DNA of 31,594 nt from a virus: positions 1-31,594 of the IMG/VR virus record IMGVR_UViG_3300034096_000634; one strand, 5' to 3'. The notes beneath the pieces were generated by a model. That model ran no database searches. It was not told the DNA's origin and saw only the letters and a list, made by a program, of their open reading frames with translations. Both the position numbers and the translations under genes were made by a program. The first letter of the stretch is position 1; the number at the start of each line of letters is the position of its first letter. Below are positions 5,137 to 12,318 of the stretch, piece after piece.

Positions 5137-7802
5137 TGAAACGAATATCTTTTAAAAAAGGTTCGTGGGCGCTCATTCCTGCCCTGATCATATCTCTTGC
5201 CTCAATATTTGTTCCGTCAGTTACAAGCGCAAACGGTAGTTCTACCCCCATTGCAGATGCGGGTTTTGAAGATGGACTTTTTACTGGCTGGGATAAGGGT
5301 AGTCAAACAGGAACGCTCGGAAACACAATAACCCAACAGGGGTCTGGCGTAACAATTTTTACTGGTTCACGAACTTTTACTCACGGCTCCAGAGGTGCTG
5401 TTGGAAGTCCGTCAAGTCCTTATTATGCCCCAGCAGTCAATGCTGGAAGCTGGACATTTTCTCCAAATAGCGCCAGTAAGGCTGTAGCTCTTCAGCCAAA
5501 AGGAGAGCAAAGTTTTAATCAAGCGGTAGATGCCTTGGATCTTTCGGCTGACTCGGTAACTGAAATACGCAACATGCTCACATCGCAAGCGCAAGCATCT
5601 GGATACGGGGCAGGACAGCCAACCGATGCGGCATGGATTACTCGTGAGGTTGAATTAACCGCTGGTATTACATACACAATGGCGTGGAACTATATCGGGA
5701 CCGACTATGTGCCATATAACGATGGTTCCATAACTTCACTTACCCCAGTAACTGTTTCTGGAACACCCGTTATAACAGTCAATAACTACACAAAGCCTTA
5801 CGCTCTTCTTGGCTTTACCAATCCTGGAACTGGTGATTATTCAACAAACTCCTTTGGTTCAACTGGCTGGCAGACTTCAACATACGAGGTTTCTGTAAGC
5901 GGTACATACAAACTTGGATTTGCGTCTTTCAATTTAGATGACCAAGGACTATCCCCACTATTGATGGTTGATAGCGTAGCTGGCTCAACACAGCGATGCG
6001 CACAGAATGGGAGTGATTGCGCTGTATTCGGCGGGGTTGAGCCGAATAATGAAACAGCACCAACTGTTGCTCCTACTACAACAGAAGAGTCTACAACTAC
6101 TACAAGCACAACTACTACAACGACCACTACAACCACTACAACAACAGTTCCAAATACAACTACTACAACTACCACCACGACCACCAGTATTGCGCCCTAC
6201 TTTAATTCAATTCAAAATTTAACAGCTACAGCGAATGAAAATGGAAGTGTAACTCTAGATTGGGATGCACCTAGTACAAGCAACACACAGCCATACATGT
6301 ATAACATTCTTTTTTATGATTTGAATAACGGGGTAGAGTCTGGCGGCTGGGGTGTCTGGACATATGGCGCAAACACTACTTACACAATCAACACATCCTC
6401 ACAAACTGGCTATGGCTCTGTGCGATTTAAAATTCAAGCAGGTACATCTCCATGTGTGGGGGAAGGGGTTGGGAATTGCCTGTATGGTCCTCAAGAAGTT
6501 ATTGACATAACAACATCTGAACCTATTACATCTACAACCACCACAACGACTATAGCGACTATAACAACCACAGTTGTTATAAATACTCCAGAGCCCCCTG
6601 TCATTGAGTATCCAACTATAAATACAACAGTGGAGCTCCCAGAGCCCTCTGAGCCCCTTCCTGAGATTGAAGTGGTAATTGAGGAACCAGCAATTACGGT
6701 ACCTGAGTTTGAACCCGTAGACTCAATTTTAGAAGAAGTTGAAGTGGACACCAGTTTGCCAGACTTTGAAATCATAGATACCGAAATCATAGAACCTGAA
6801 ATTATTGATACTTTCATTCCAGAGTTTGAAATTGTTATAACTGAAGAGGCATTAACAGAAGAGCAGGTTGGTCAAGTCATTGACGAGATCATGAACGCTC
6901 CCCTAGAAGATGTCATATATTTAATTGACACACTTTCTGTTGAGCAACTAGATCAGGTTTTTGAAGAAGTATCTGTAGAGCAGTTAACGGAAATCCTAGA
7001 CAGCCTTTCGGCAGAAGAGGTGCTGGGTGTTATTGAGAACATTGAATCAGTTGAAGCATTAGAGAATGTAATTGATGCAATCAGTGAAGAGACAATTGAT
7101 CCAGATACGGCAATTGCGGTTATTGAAAACGGGAACTTTGAAGAACTTCCTGCTGAGCAAGTTGCAGCAGTGTTTGCTGCTATTGAGCCAGATCAGTTTA
7201 CAGAGGAGCAGAAGTCGGATCTTGCTGCGGTGCTTACTGACGCTCCTGCTGAAGTGAAAGAATCGTTTGAAGAGGAAATTGACATTTATGGTGACGGGTT
7301 TGATGATTATGTTCCAACTGGATCAGACATTGATGTAGGAACTCGCAAGACAGTGCTTGCTGCAGCTGCAGCCGCAGCAACGGTGATTGCGGGCGCAAGC
7401 TCTGCTGGCTCGTCTAGCGGAGGGTCTAGCGGCGGCTCTGGTGGAGGCTCAGGTGGTTCGGGTGGATCTTCAGGCGGAGAGGGTCGTTCAAGAAAGGAAG
7501 AGGATTCTGGCAATGAACCTTCTGGAGAAATTGCGGGTCCAGAGGATGATGATGGCGAAGAGTTTACAAAAAATAGTATTTTCAAGTATTATATAAAGGA
7601 GGGTGAAGAAATGAAGAAATTTAATTGGTTTGGTTTTACTAAAAAAATGTGGGATATAACCGCTGCTTTAGTATTTACCCTTGCTGGTAGCTTTGTTGTG
7701 TACATTACATTGTCTGGTACAACTCAAAGACTTGCTGGAATATCAACTGTAATTGCTATTCTTGTGCATTATGTGCATGAAATTCTAAAGAATGACGAAT
7801 AA
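5136..7802 (+). CDS. Large secreted modular surface protein with poly-Thr linkers, Fn3 domain and membrane tail
   Basis: This encodes 888 residues from ATG 5136. Residues 1-33 are a signal peptide (basic start, hydrophobic core, cleavage near TSA/NG). Residues 36-300 form a beta-rich, lectin- or carbohydrate-binding-like region (IADAGFEDGLFTGWDKG; ITYTMAWNYIG). A poly-Thr linker spans about 313-352, then a fibronectin type III-like domain (LTATANENGSVTLDWDAPS) to about 457. A second Thr-rich and Pro/Glu-rich spacer follows to about 568, then an acidic helical region of degenerate 12-residue repeats (SVEQLDQVFEE, SVEQLTEILDS, SAEEVLGVIEN) to about 718. A hydrophobic Ala-rich helix lies at 737-755, then a Gly/Ser-rich and charged stretch, and finally a two-helix membrane segment (826-888) that also has its own start. 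The plan is that of a bacterial cell-surface protein rather than a virion part. It could act in adhesion, superinfection exclusion or lysis. Confidence 0.8.
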   Translation: MKRISFKKGSWALIPALIISLASIFVPSVTSANGSSTPIADAGFEDGLFTGWDKGSQTGTLGNTITQQGSGVTIFTGSRTFTHGSRGAVGSPSSPYYAPAVNAGSWTFSPNSASKAVALQPKGEQSFNQAVDALDLSADSVTEIRNMLTSQAQASGYGAGQPTDAAWITREVELTAGITYTMAWNYIGTDYVPYNDGSITSLTPVTVSGTPVITVNNYTKPYALLGFTNPGTGDYSTNSFGSTGWQTSTYEVSVSGTYKLGFASFNLDDQGLSPLLMVDSVAGSTQRCAQNGSDCAVFGGVEPNNETAPTVAPTTTEESTTTTSTTTTTTTTTTTTTVPNTTTTTTTTTTSIAPYFNSIQNLTATANENGSVTLDWDAPSTSNTQPYMYNILFYDLNNGVESGGWGVWTYGANTTYTINTSSQTGYGSVRFKIQAGTSPCVGEGVGNCLYGPQEVIDITTSEPITSTTTTTTIATITTTVVINTPEPPVIEYPTINTTVELPEPSEPLPEIEVVIEEPAITVPEFEPVDSILEEVEVDTSLPDFEIIDTEIIEPEIIDTFIPEFEIVITEEALTEEQVGQVIDEIMNAPLEDVIYLIDTLSVEQLDQVFEEVSVEQLTEILDSLSAEEVLGVIENIESVEALENVIDAISEETIDPDTAIAVIENGNFEELPAEQVAAVFAAIEPDQFTEEQKSDLAAVLTDAPAEVKESFEEEIDIYGDGFDDYVPTGSDIDVGTRKTVLAAAAAAATVIAGASSAGSSSGGSSGGSGGGSGGSGGSSGGEGRSRKEEDSGNEPSGEIAGPEDDDGEEFTKNSIFKYYIKEGEEMKKFNWFGFTKKMWDITAALVFTLAGSFVVYITLSGTTQRLAGISTVIAILVHYVHEILKNDE
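7595..7603 (+). promoter_or_regulatory. Strong internal ribosome binding site
   Basis: An AAAGGAGGG run lies 7 nt before ATG 7611, inside and in frame with the 888-residue gene. It is the strongest Shine-Dalgarno in this part of the window and marks an internal translation start. Confidence 0.7.
7611..7802 (+). CDS. Internal in-frame start: 63-residue two-helix membrane protein (holin-like)
   Basis: ATG 7611 is in frame with the long upstream ORF (codon 826) and is preceded by AAAGGAGGG with 7-nt spacing. The product would be 63 residues: a basic N-terminus (MKKFNWFGFTKKMW), a hydrophobic helix (ITAALVFTLAGSFVVYITL), a short polar turn with an Arg, a second helix (LAGISTVIAILVHYVHEIL) and a charged end. 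That size and plan match small phage holins. Either the surface protein and a holin share one reading frame, giving a fused and a free form, or a stop codon once separating two genes has been lost. The next two genes are also small membrane proteins, so this lies in a cluster of lysis candidates. Use of the start is inferred, not shown. Confidence 0.55.
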   Translation: MKKFNWFGFTKKMWDITAALVFTLAGSFVVYITLSGTTQRLAGISTVIAILVHYVHEILKNDE

Positions 7803-7820
7803 ATAACTCTAAGATATAAT
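7792..7820 (+). promoter_or_regulatory. Candidate promoter before the first holin-like gene
   Basis: ATGACG at 7792-7797 (4/6) and TATAAT at 7815-7820 (6/6) are 17 nt apart. Transcription would start near 7827, downstream of ATG 7819 but upstream of the AAGGAGG at 7841-7847 and TTG 7855. Confidence 0.45.
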
Positions 7821-8052
7821 GGGTATCAGCCCATTAGGGCAAGGAGGTGGTCTTTTGTCTACTTTGTTAAATGAGAATAATAAGAAAATGCTTGCGTCAT
7901 GGGCGCGGTCGTTCGTTGGTGCATCTTTGGCTGTCTATATGACAGGCAATCAAGATCCAAAAGCAATTGCTACTGCAGGTCTTGCAGCCTTGGCTCCAGT
8001 TATCATGCGTTGGTTGAATCCAAACGACGCAGCTTTTGGTAGAAAGAAGTAA
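7819..8052 (+). CDS. Holin-like small membrane protein (start may be TTG 7855)
   Basis: This encodes 77 residues from ATG 7819, or 65 from TTG 7855. The TTG has AAGGAGG (7841-7847) at 7-nt spacing, while ATG 7819 overlaps a -10 box and lacks a Shine-Dalgarno, so I favour the shorter product. The sequence LLNENNKKMLASWARSFVGA, then SLAVYMTGNQDPKAIATAGL and AALAPVIMRWLNPNDAAFGR matches a small protein I recognise from actinophage lysis regions (an N-terminal amphipathic part, one or two weak membrane helices, and RWLNPND.AFG at the end). Its role as a holin, pinholin or antiholin is unproven. It is followed 8 nt later by another holin-like gene and then the endolysin. Confidence 0.75.
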   Translation: MGISPLGQGGGLLSTLLNENNKKMLASWARSFVGASLAVYMTGNQDPKAIATAGLAALAPVIMRWLNPNDAAFGRKK

Positions 8053-8060
8053 TATTTAAA

Positions 8061-8309
8061 ATGGCACAGATTAAAAACATCCTCCTGAGAATCGTTGCAA
8101 CATTTGCGGCTTCTGGCTTGGGTGTTGTCGGTGCCGGTACGATTGCGGGTGTCCCGCTATGGAAAGCAATTTTCATGGCGGGCATCGCAGGCGTAGCAAC
8201 TGTCATTGAAGGACTGTCACGAGCATTCCTAGATGATGGTAAACTTAGTCTAGACGAAATTGATCGTGTCTTTTCAAAAGTTGAAAAGAAAAAAGAGGAG
8301 ATTAAATAA
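8061..8309 (+). CDS. Holin-like membrane protein
   Basis: This encodes 82 residues from ATG 8061. Two glycine-rich hydrophobic segments (IVATFAASGLGVVGAGTIAG and LWKAIFMAGIAGVATVIEGL) are followed by a charged tail (DDGKLSLDEIDRVFSKVEKK). The run AASGLGVVGAGTIAGVPLWKA...GVATV.EGLSRAFLDDGKL is a pattern I recognise from small actinophage proteins encoded directly before the endolysin and usually called holins. The hydrophilic tail carries an EF-hand-like DDGKLSLDEID, which in this family is probably just a conserved acidic tail. The stop overlaps the endolysin ATG by one base (TAATG), coupling the two. With two other membrane proteins close by, which of them forms the lethal hole cannot be decided here. 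Confidence 0.8.
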   Translation: MAQIKNILLRIVATFAASGLGVVGAGTIAGVPLWKAIFMAGIAGVATVIEGLSRAFLDDGKLSLDEIDRVFSKVEKKKEEIK

Positions 8310-9151
8310 TGGCTAAGAAAACTGAATGGGATTATATTGTTGATGTAAAGATGCCGGCGGCGTTGAAGAGCGTAGAGCCAGGCAAACTACACGCAAGTCT
8401 TTTGCGTGACATTCCAACTGGGGGCAAGTTGTTTTACCTTGCAGCAGATGCTTGGAATGCAATGGTTGAGGCAGCAAAGGCTGATGGCGTAGAGCTCAAG
8501 CCCACGAGTAGCGGCGATTTATATCGTAGTTACGACAGTCAAAAGGCTGGCTTTTTAAGTCGCTACAGTCTTCAAGATACGGGAACTGGTTCAACAAAAA
8601 CTTTTGAAGGTAAGACTTGGTATTTGAAGAAAGGCATGGCGATGCTTGCCACACCAGGTAAGTCTCAGCACAATCTCGGCTTGGCTGTTGATATTGCTAA
8701 TGCTTCAGAGAAAAAAAGAATTAATTGGTTGATTGCCAATGTTGAAAAGTTCGGGTGGAGTTGGGAAGTTGTTCCTTCAGAGCCTTGGCATATTCGTTAT
8801 GTATGTGGTGATGCAGTACCGCAAGCAGTGAAAGACTATGTTGCTCGTAATCCAAAGCCGGGTAGTGTATTTGGTTCAGTTGCGGAACAGAAAGTTGCAG
8901 CAGAACAGAAGGCAGCAGCTCCCGCAGCCAATGTTGCGGCTGCAGCGGGTAAGGCTGTTATTCGTTTAGGTCAAAAAGGTTTGGATATCAGAGAGGCACA
9001 GAGATTATTGAATAAGCATGGTTTTGAATGCAAACCTGATGGAGATTTCGGCCCTAAAACACAAGGACTTGTTAAGCAATTCCAGAAAGCAAAAGGTATC
9101 CCAGTTACTGGTGATGTCGATCAGCCTACATGGGCTGCATTGCTGGCATAA
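8309..9151 (+). CDS. Endolysin: M15 D-Ala-D-Ala carboxypeptidase + peptidoglycan-binding domain
   Basis: This encodes 280 residues. Residues 1-175 form an M15/VanY-type zinc peptidase: SQHNLGLAVDIA supplies H121 and D128, and EPWHIRYV supplies catalytic E158 and zinc ligand H161, the usual SxHxxGxAxD plus ExxWHxxY set. The substrate is the stem peptide of peptidoglycan. An Ala/Gln-rich linker (190-215) leads to a PG_binding_1 domain at 216-279 (LGQKGLDIREAQRLLNKHGF, DGDFGPKTQGLVKQFQKAKG, TWAALL). There is no signal peptide, so export relies on a holin. The start shares one base with the holin stop, and a GAGGAG lies about 10 nt upstream. The architecture is complete and typical of phages of Gram-positive hosts. 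Confidence 0.93.
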   Translation: MAKKTEWDYIVDVKMPAALKSVEPGKLHASLLRDIPTGGKLFYLAADAWNAMVEAAKADGVELKPTSSGDLYRSYDSQKAGFLSRYSLQDTGTGSTKTFEGKTWYLKKGMAMLATPGKSQHNLGLAVDIANASEKKRINWLIANVEKFGWSWEVVPSEPWHIRYVCGDAVPQAVKDYVARNPKPGSVFGSVAEQKVAAEQKAAAPAANVAAAAGKAVIRLGQKGLDIREAQRLLNKHGFECKPDGDFGPKTQGLVKQFQKAKGIPVTGDVDQPTWAALLA

Positions 9152-9183
9152 CTGATCTTTGATAATATCTTATAGGAGATATT

Positions 9184-9516
9184 ATGGCTGCAACAGTTAA
9201 TATTCAAATTTATCAAGGTGATACTTATGTTCATCAATTGTCTTTGAAGAGTAGCGCGAATGCGGTTATAAATATTTCAACTAGAACATATGCTGGTCAA
9301 ATTAGAAAAAGAAGCTCTTCTGATGCAATTACGGCGACATTTTCTACTGAAATAACAGATGGCGCTAACGGCGTTGTTGTGTTTAGTTTGGCACCGAATA
9401 TTACTTCAAACATAGCATCCGGGTCGTATGTATATGATTTCCAGGAAACAAATGGCGCTGTTGTTACAACACTTCTGAAGGGGAGTGTTGCCGTGATAGG
9501 TGAGGTTACAAGGTAA
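9184..9516 (+). CDS. Small Ig-like phage structural protein (BppU N-terminal-like)
   Basis: This encodes 110 residues with AGGAGA (9174-9179) 4 nt before the ATG. The protein is all beta in pattern: NIQIYQGDTYVHQLSLKSS near the N-terminus, then NISTRTYAGQIRKRSSSDAI, VVFSLAPNITSNIASGSYVY and TTLLKGSVAVIGEVTR. The QGDT....L and YAGQIRK..SS..A..F motifs recall the N-terminal domains of siphophage upper-baseplate (BppU-like) proteins and similar small aquatic-phage virion proteins. It opens the fibre operon directly after the endolysin, separated by 32 nt containing a possible GATAAT -10 (9161-9166). Its stop overlaps the next ATG (TAATG). It probably anchors fibres to the tail tip. Confidence 0.7.
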   Translation: MAATVNIQIYQGDTYVHQLSLKSSANAVINISTRTYAGQIRKRSSSDAITATFSTEITDGANGVVVFSLAPNITSNIASGSYVYDFQETNGAVVTTLLKGSVAVIGEVTR

Positions 9517-9752
9517 TGGCTGATGCAACAACCGTTCAAATCAGTACGAGTAATGTCTCCAATGTCTCTCAGGTAATTAATACTACTGTATTAAGCCAAT
9601 CTAGTGGTACAATTAATATACCAAGTTTAAGTTTAGCAACAACGGTTACCGATGTCGCTAGAAGTGGAGTTGTGGGTGTGAGTAACTTGGCGGCTAGGGC
9701 AGATCATGTCCACAGTGCAGCCAATCTTTTAGTTGATGGAGGGAATTACTAA
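9516..9752 (+). CDS. Small fibre-associated structural protein
   Basis: This encodes 78 residues. The N-terminal half is Ser/Thr/Val-rich (VQISTSNVSNVSQVINTTVL). The C-terminal half carries ATTVTDVARSGVVGVSNLAA followed by RADHVHSAANLLVDGGNY. The ADHVHS motif and DGGNY ending are common in phage fibre proteins, where the His residues can belong to a shaft or chaperone-like segment. On its own the protein looks like a detached fibre module. It overlaps both neighbours by TAATG and so is translationally coupled to the long fibre downstream, whose C-terminus ends in a similar IDGGTF. There is no membrane or signal sequence. Confidence 0.7.
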   Translation: MADATTVQISTSNVSNVSQVINTTVLSQSSGTINIPSLSLATTVTDVARSGVVGVSNLAARADHVHSAANLLVDGGNY

Positions 9753-10945
9753 TGGCGAATACGCTAAGAATCAAGAGAAGGGCGACCGGCAATGCTGGTG
9801 CACCTACAAGTTTAGAGAATGCGGAATTAGCATTTAACGAAGTAGATAACATTCTTTACTACGGTAAAGGGTCTGGTGGTGTAGGTGGAACCGCAACTAC
9901 TGTTGAAGCAATCGGTGGTCTTGGTGCTTTTATCACCTTGACTGGTGAACAAACAATCACTGGTAACAAGACTTTTAGTGGAAACACAATTGTCCCTACT
10001 CCAACCGCAAACGGTCATGCTGCTACTAAGCTTTATGTTGATGGCGCTATAGCTAATGTTGCTACAGCATTTACTGTATCTGGAGACAGCGGTTTCAATC
10101 AAACGATCACATCTGGCGCAGATACCTTAACAATTGCTGGCGGTACCGGTCTTTCGTCGATAGGAAGTAATACCGATACATTAACAATTAATCTTGACAA
10201 TACCGCTGTTACAGCAGCAACTTATGGTAACGCAAGCTCAGTTGGAACATTCACTGTTGACGCCCAGGGTCGCTTGACCAATGCGGTATCTACATCGATT
10301 TCAATCACTGCTTCACAAGTTAGTGATAGAGCAACAAACCTTGTAACGGGTCTGACAGGAACTGCAAATGAAATTGCAGTATCAAACTCTGGTGTTGGTG
10401 CAGTAACGCTTAGCCTTCCAGCTAATGTTACTATCTCAAATAACCTTACAGTCTCTGGAGATTTGATTGTTAATGGTAATACAACAACTCTTAACACAGC
10501 AACACTTGTTGTTGAGGACAAGAATATTGTTCTTGCTAATGTTGAAACACCGACAGATACTACTGCTGATGGTGCTGGATTTACAATCAAAGGTGCAACA
10601 GATAAGACATTAAATTGGGTTGATGCTACCGATGCTTGGACATCTTCTGAGCATTTCAATATTGTCGCTGGTAAGTCATTTTATATTGGCGGATCGGCAG
10701 TACTTTCAAATACAACTTTGGCTTCAAGCGTTGTTACTTCAAGCCTTACATCTGTAGGAACAATTGGTACTGGTGTATGGCAAGGTACTGCTATTGGTAT
10801 CGCTTACGGTGGAACTGGTTCAACAACTACTGGAGATGCAAGAACTGCTTTAGGTCTTGCTATTGGTACGGATGTTCAAGCTTTCAGCTCGCAACTCACA
10901 GCGCTTGCTGCGAACACTGCTACTATTGATGGCGGTACTTTCTAA
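9752..10945 (+). CDS. Tail fibre protein 1 (Mtd-N-like head)
   Basis: This encodes 397 residues. The N-terminus LRIKRRATGNAGAPTSLENA then ELAFNEVDNILYYGKG is the common fibre anchor similar to the N-terminal domain of the major tropism determinant. It is followed by LTGEQTITGNKTFSGNTIVP and HAATKLYVDGAI, the usual fibre-shaft motifs. Residues 100-330 are repetitive Thr/Ser/Asn-rich beta strands (GLSSIGSNTDTLTINLDNTA; NLTVSGDLIVNGNTTTLNTA) typical of trimeric beta-helical shafts. The C-terminus holds GIAYGGTGSTTTGDARTALG and SSQLTALAANTATIDGGTF. It should form a trimeric fibre for host contact. No cleavage-type chaperone domain is visible. Coding is supported by in-frame overlap with the preceding gene and a spacing of only 13 nt to the next. 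Confidence 0.85.
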   Translation: MANTLRIKRRATGNAGAPTSLENAELAFNEVDNILYYGKGSGGVGGTATTVEAIGGLGAFITLTGEQTITGNKTFSGNTIVPTPTANGHAATKLYVDGAIANVATAFTVSGDSGFNQTITSGADTLTIAGGTGLSSIGSNTDTLTINLDNTAVTAATYGNASSVGTFTVDAQGRLTNAVSTSISITASQVSDRATNLVTGLTGTANEIAVSNSGVGAVTLSLPANVTISNNLTVSGDLIVNGNTTTLNTATLVVEDKNIVLANVETPTDTTADGAGFTIKGATDKTLNWVDATDAWTSSEHFNIVAGKSFYIGGSAVLSNTTLASSVVTSSLTSVGTIGTGVWQGTAIGIAYGGTGSTTTGDARTALGLAIGTDVQAFSSQLTALAANTATIDGGTF

Positions 10946-10958
10946 ATAAGAGGCTTGA

Positions 10959-12317
10959 ATGGCTAATGTAATTAAATTAAAAAATTCAGGAACAGCAAAC
11001 AGCACCCCCACTTCACTTGAGGTGGGGGAGCTTGCTATTAACTATGCTGACGGTATTTTGTATTATAAGAATTCTAGTAATGCAATTTCTATATTAAGCT
11101 CTGCGTTATCTGCTCAAGGTACTAGCAGTATAGAAATTGCTACAACACCACCAGCATCGCCATCAGAGGGTGATCTGTGGTTTGAATCAGACACTGGAAA
11201 AACATTTATTTATTATGATAGTTTCTGGGTGGAAACTTCCGGCGCGGATGGCTCACAAGGATCAACTGGCTCCACTGGCCCCACAGGTCCAGAAGGTGGT
11301 ACAACAACCTTAACAACAAAGGGAGATATTTTAGCAAGAGGCACTTCAGGGTCTGTGCGCCTTCCTGTTGGAACTGATGGAAAGGTGTTGACTGCAAACT
11401 CATCCACTACAACTGGTTTAGAGTGGGTATCCCCAACAGTTTATGCAACAGTTGCAAATCTAAGTACATTATCAAACACCGTAACAGACATTTCAGGTAA
11501 TGCAAGTACTCTTTCAAATACTGTCACAACCTTGTCTGCCAATGTCAGTACTCTTTCAAATACAGTTACAACCCTGTCTGCCAATGTCAGTACTCTTTCA
11601 AATACAGTTGCTTTAAAAGCCAACATTGCATCCCCAGCGCTTACTGGGGTGCCAACAGCCCCAACTGCCGCTAACACAGTAAATAATACACAGATCGCAA
11701 CGACTGCTTATGTAAAAACGGTTATTGGAGATTTGATAAATTCAGCACCAGAGACTCTTGATACTCTTGGAGAGATAGCAAGCTCTCTTGCTAATAATAA
11801 CACACTCTCGTCAACGCTAACAACATCTATTGCGCTTAAAGCACCGCTAGCAGACCCTACTTTTACTGGAACGGTAACAATTCCTGCTGGTGCATCTATC
11901 TCTGGATTTGCAACACTTGCTGATCCTACCTTTACAGGAAATGTTGCGGGTATTACAAAAACAATGGTCGGTCTTGGAAGTGTTGATAACACAACAGACC
12001 TTGGTAAACCAATTTCAAATGCTACACAGACAGCATTGGATCTTAAAGCTCCTCTTGCAAATGCTACATTCACAGGGACAATTGTTCTTCCAGCGACAAC
12101 ATCAATTGCTAATGTTACATCAACCGAAATTGGGTATTTAGATGGGGTTACTTCTGCAATTCAAACACAGTTGGATAATAAACAGGCAATCATTGCCAAT
12201 GTTTCTGATACAGAAATCGGTTATCTTGACGGTGTAACAAGTGCAATTCAAACACAGTTGAATACAAAAGCTTCAACAGGAAAAGCCATAGCAATGGCAA
12301 TAGTATTCGGAGGATAA
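10959..12317 (+). CDS. Tail fibre protein 2 with collagen-like and coiled-coil repeats
   Basis: This encodes 452 residues with AGAGG before the ATG. The N-terminal anchor (IKLKNSGTANSTPTSLEVGE, LAINYADGILYYKN) parallels the preceding fibre. Residues 95-114 are a short collagen-like Gly-X-Y run (GADGSQGSTGSTGPTGPEGG). Then comes TTKGDILARG...VLTANSSTTTGLEW, a known fibre connector motif. Residues 169-217 contain 3.5 copies of a 14-residue unit (TLSNTVTTLSANVS) that should form a trimeric coiled coil. The rest follows phage fibre repeat style (LKAPLADPTFTGTVTIPAGA; VGLGSVDNTTDLGKPIS), with two 29-residue repeats around TEIGYLDGVTSAIQTQL, and ends in AMAIVFGG. It is complete and clearly a long trimeric fibre. 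The collagen-like stretch is a possible substrate for the prolyl-hydroxylase-like proteins encoded upstream, though its prolines sit in the X position. Confidence 0.88.
   Translation: MANVIKLKNSGTANSTPTSLEVGELAINYADGILYYKNSSNAISILSSALSAQGTSSIEIATTPPASPSEGDLWFESDTGKTFIYYDSFWVETSGADGSQGSTGSTGPTGPEGGTTTLTTKGDILARGTSGSVRLPVGTDGKVLTANSSTTTGLEWVSPTVYATVANLSTLSNTVTDISGNASTLSNTVTTLSANVSTLSNTVTTLSANVSTLSNTVALKANIASPALTGVPTAPTAANTVNNTQIATTAYVKTVIGDLINSAPETLDTLGEIASSLANNNTLSSTLTTSIALKAPLADPTFTGTVTIPAGASISGFATLADPTFTGNVAGITKTMVGLGSVDNTTDLGKPISNATQTALDLKAPLANATFTGTIVLPATTSIANVTSTEIGYLDGVTSAIQTQLDNKQAIIANVSDTEIGYLDGVTSAIQTQLNTKASTGKAIAMAIVFGG
11241..11300 (+). other. Collagen-like Gly-X-Y stretch in fibre 2
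   Basis: Twenty codons read as six Gly-X-Y triplets plus a final Gly-Gly, with prolines in X positions (GPT, GPE). Short bacterial or phage collagen-like segments of this kind trimerise fibres. Confidence 0.7.
11463..11609 (+). repeat. 42-bp tandem repeat in fibre 2
   Basis: About 3.5 copies start at 11463 (diverged), 11505, 11547 and 11589 (partial). The last copies are nearly identical and encode the 14-residue unit TLSNTVTTLSANVS. They would allow shaft length to change by whole units through slippage or recombination. Confidence 0.8.
12111..12275 (+). repeat. 87-bp repeat in fibre 2 C-terminus
   Basis: Two copies beginning at 12111 and 12198 encode 29-residue units around TEIGYLDGVTSAIQTQL. 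The DNA has diverged at third codon positions, so these are older than the 42-bp repeats. Confidence 0.65.
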
Positions 12318-12318
12318 A

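Noticed and set aside
5837-6184. Poly-Val minus-strand ORF
   Set aside because: It is the complement of the poly-Thr codon run.
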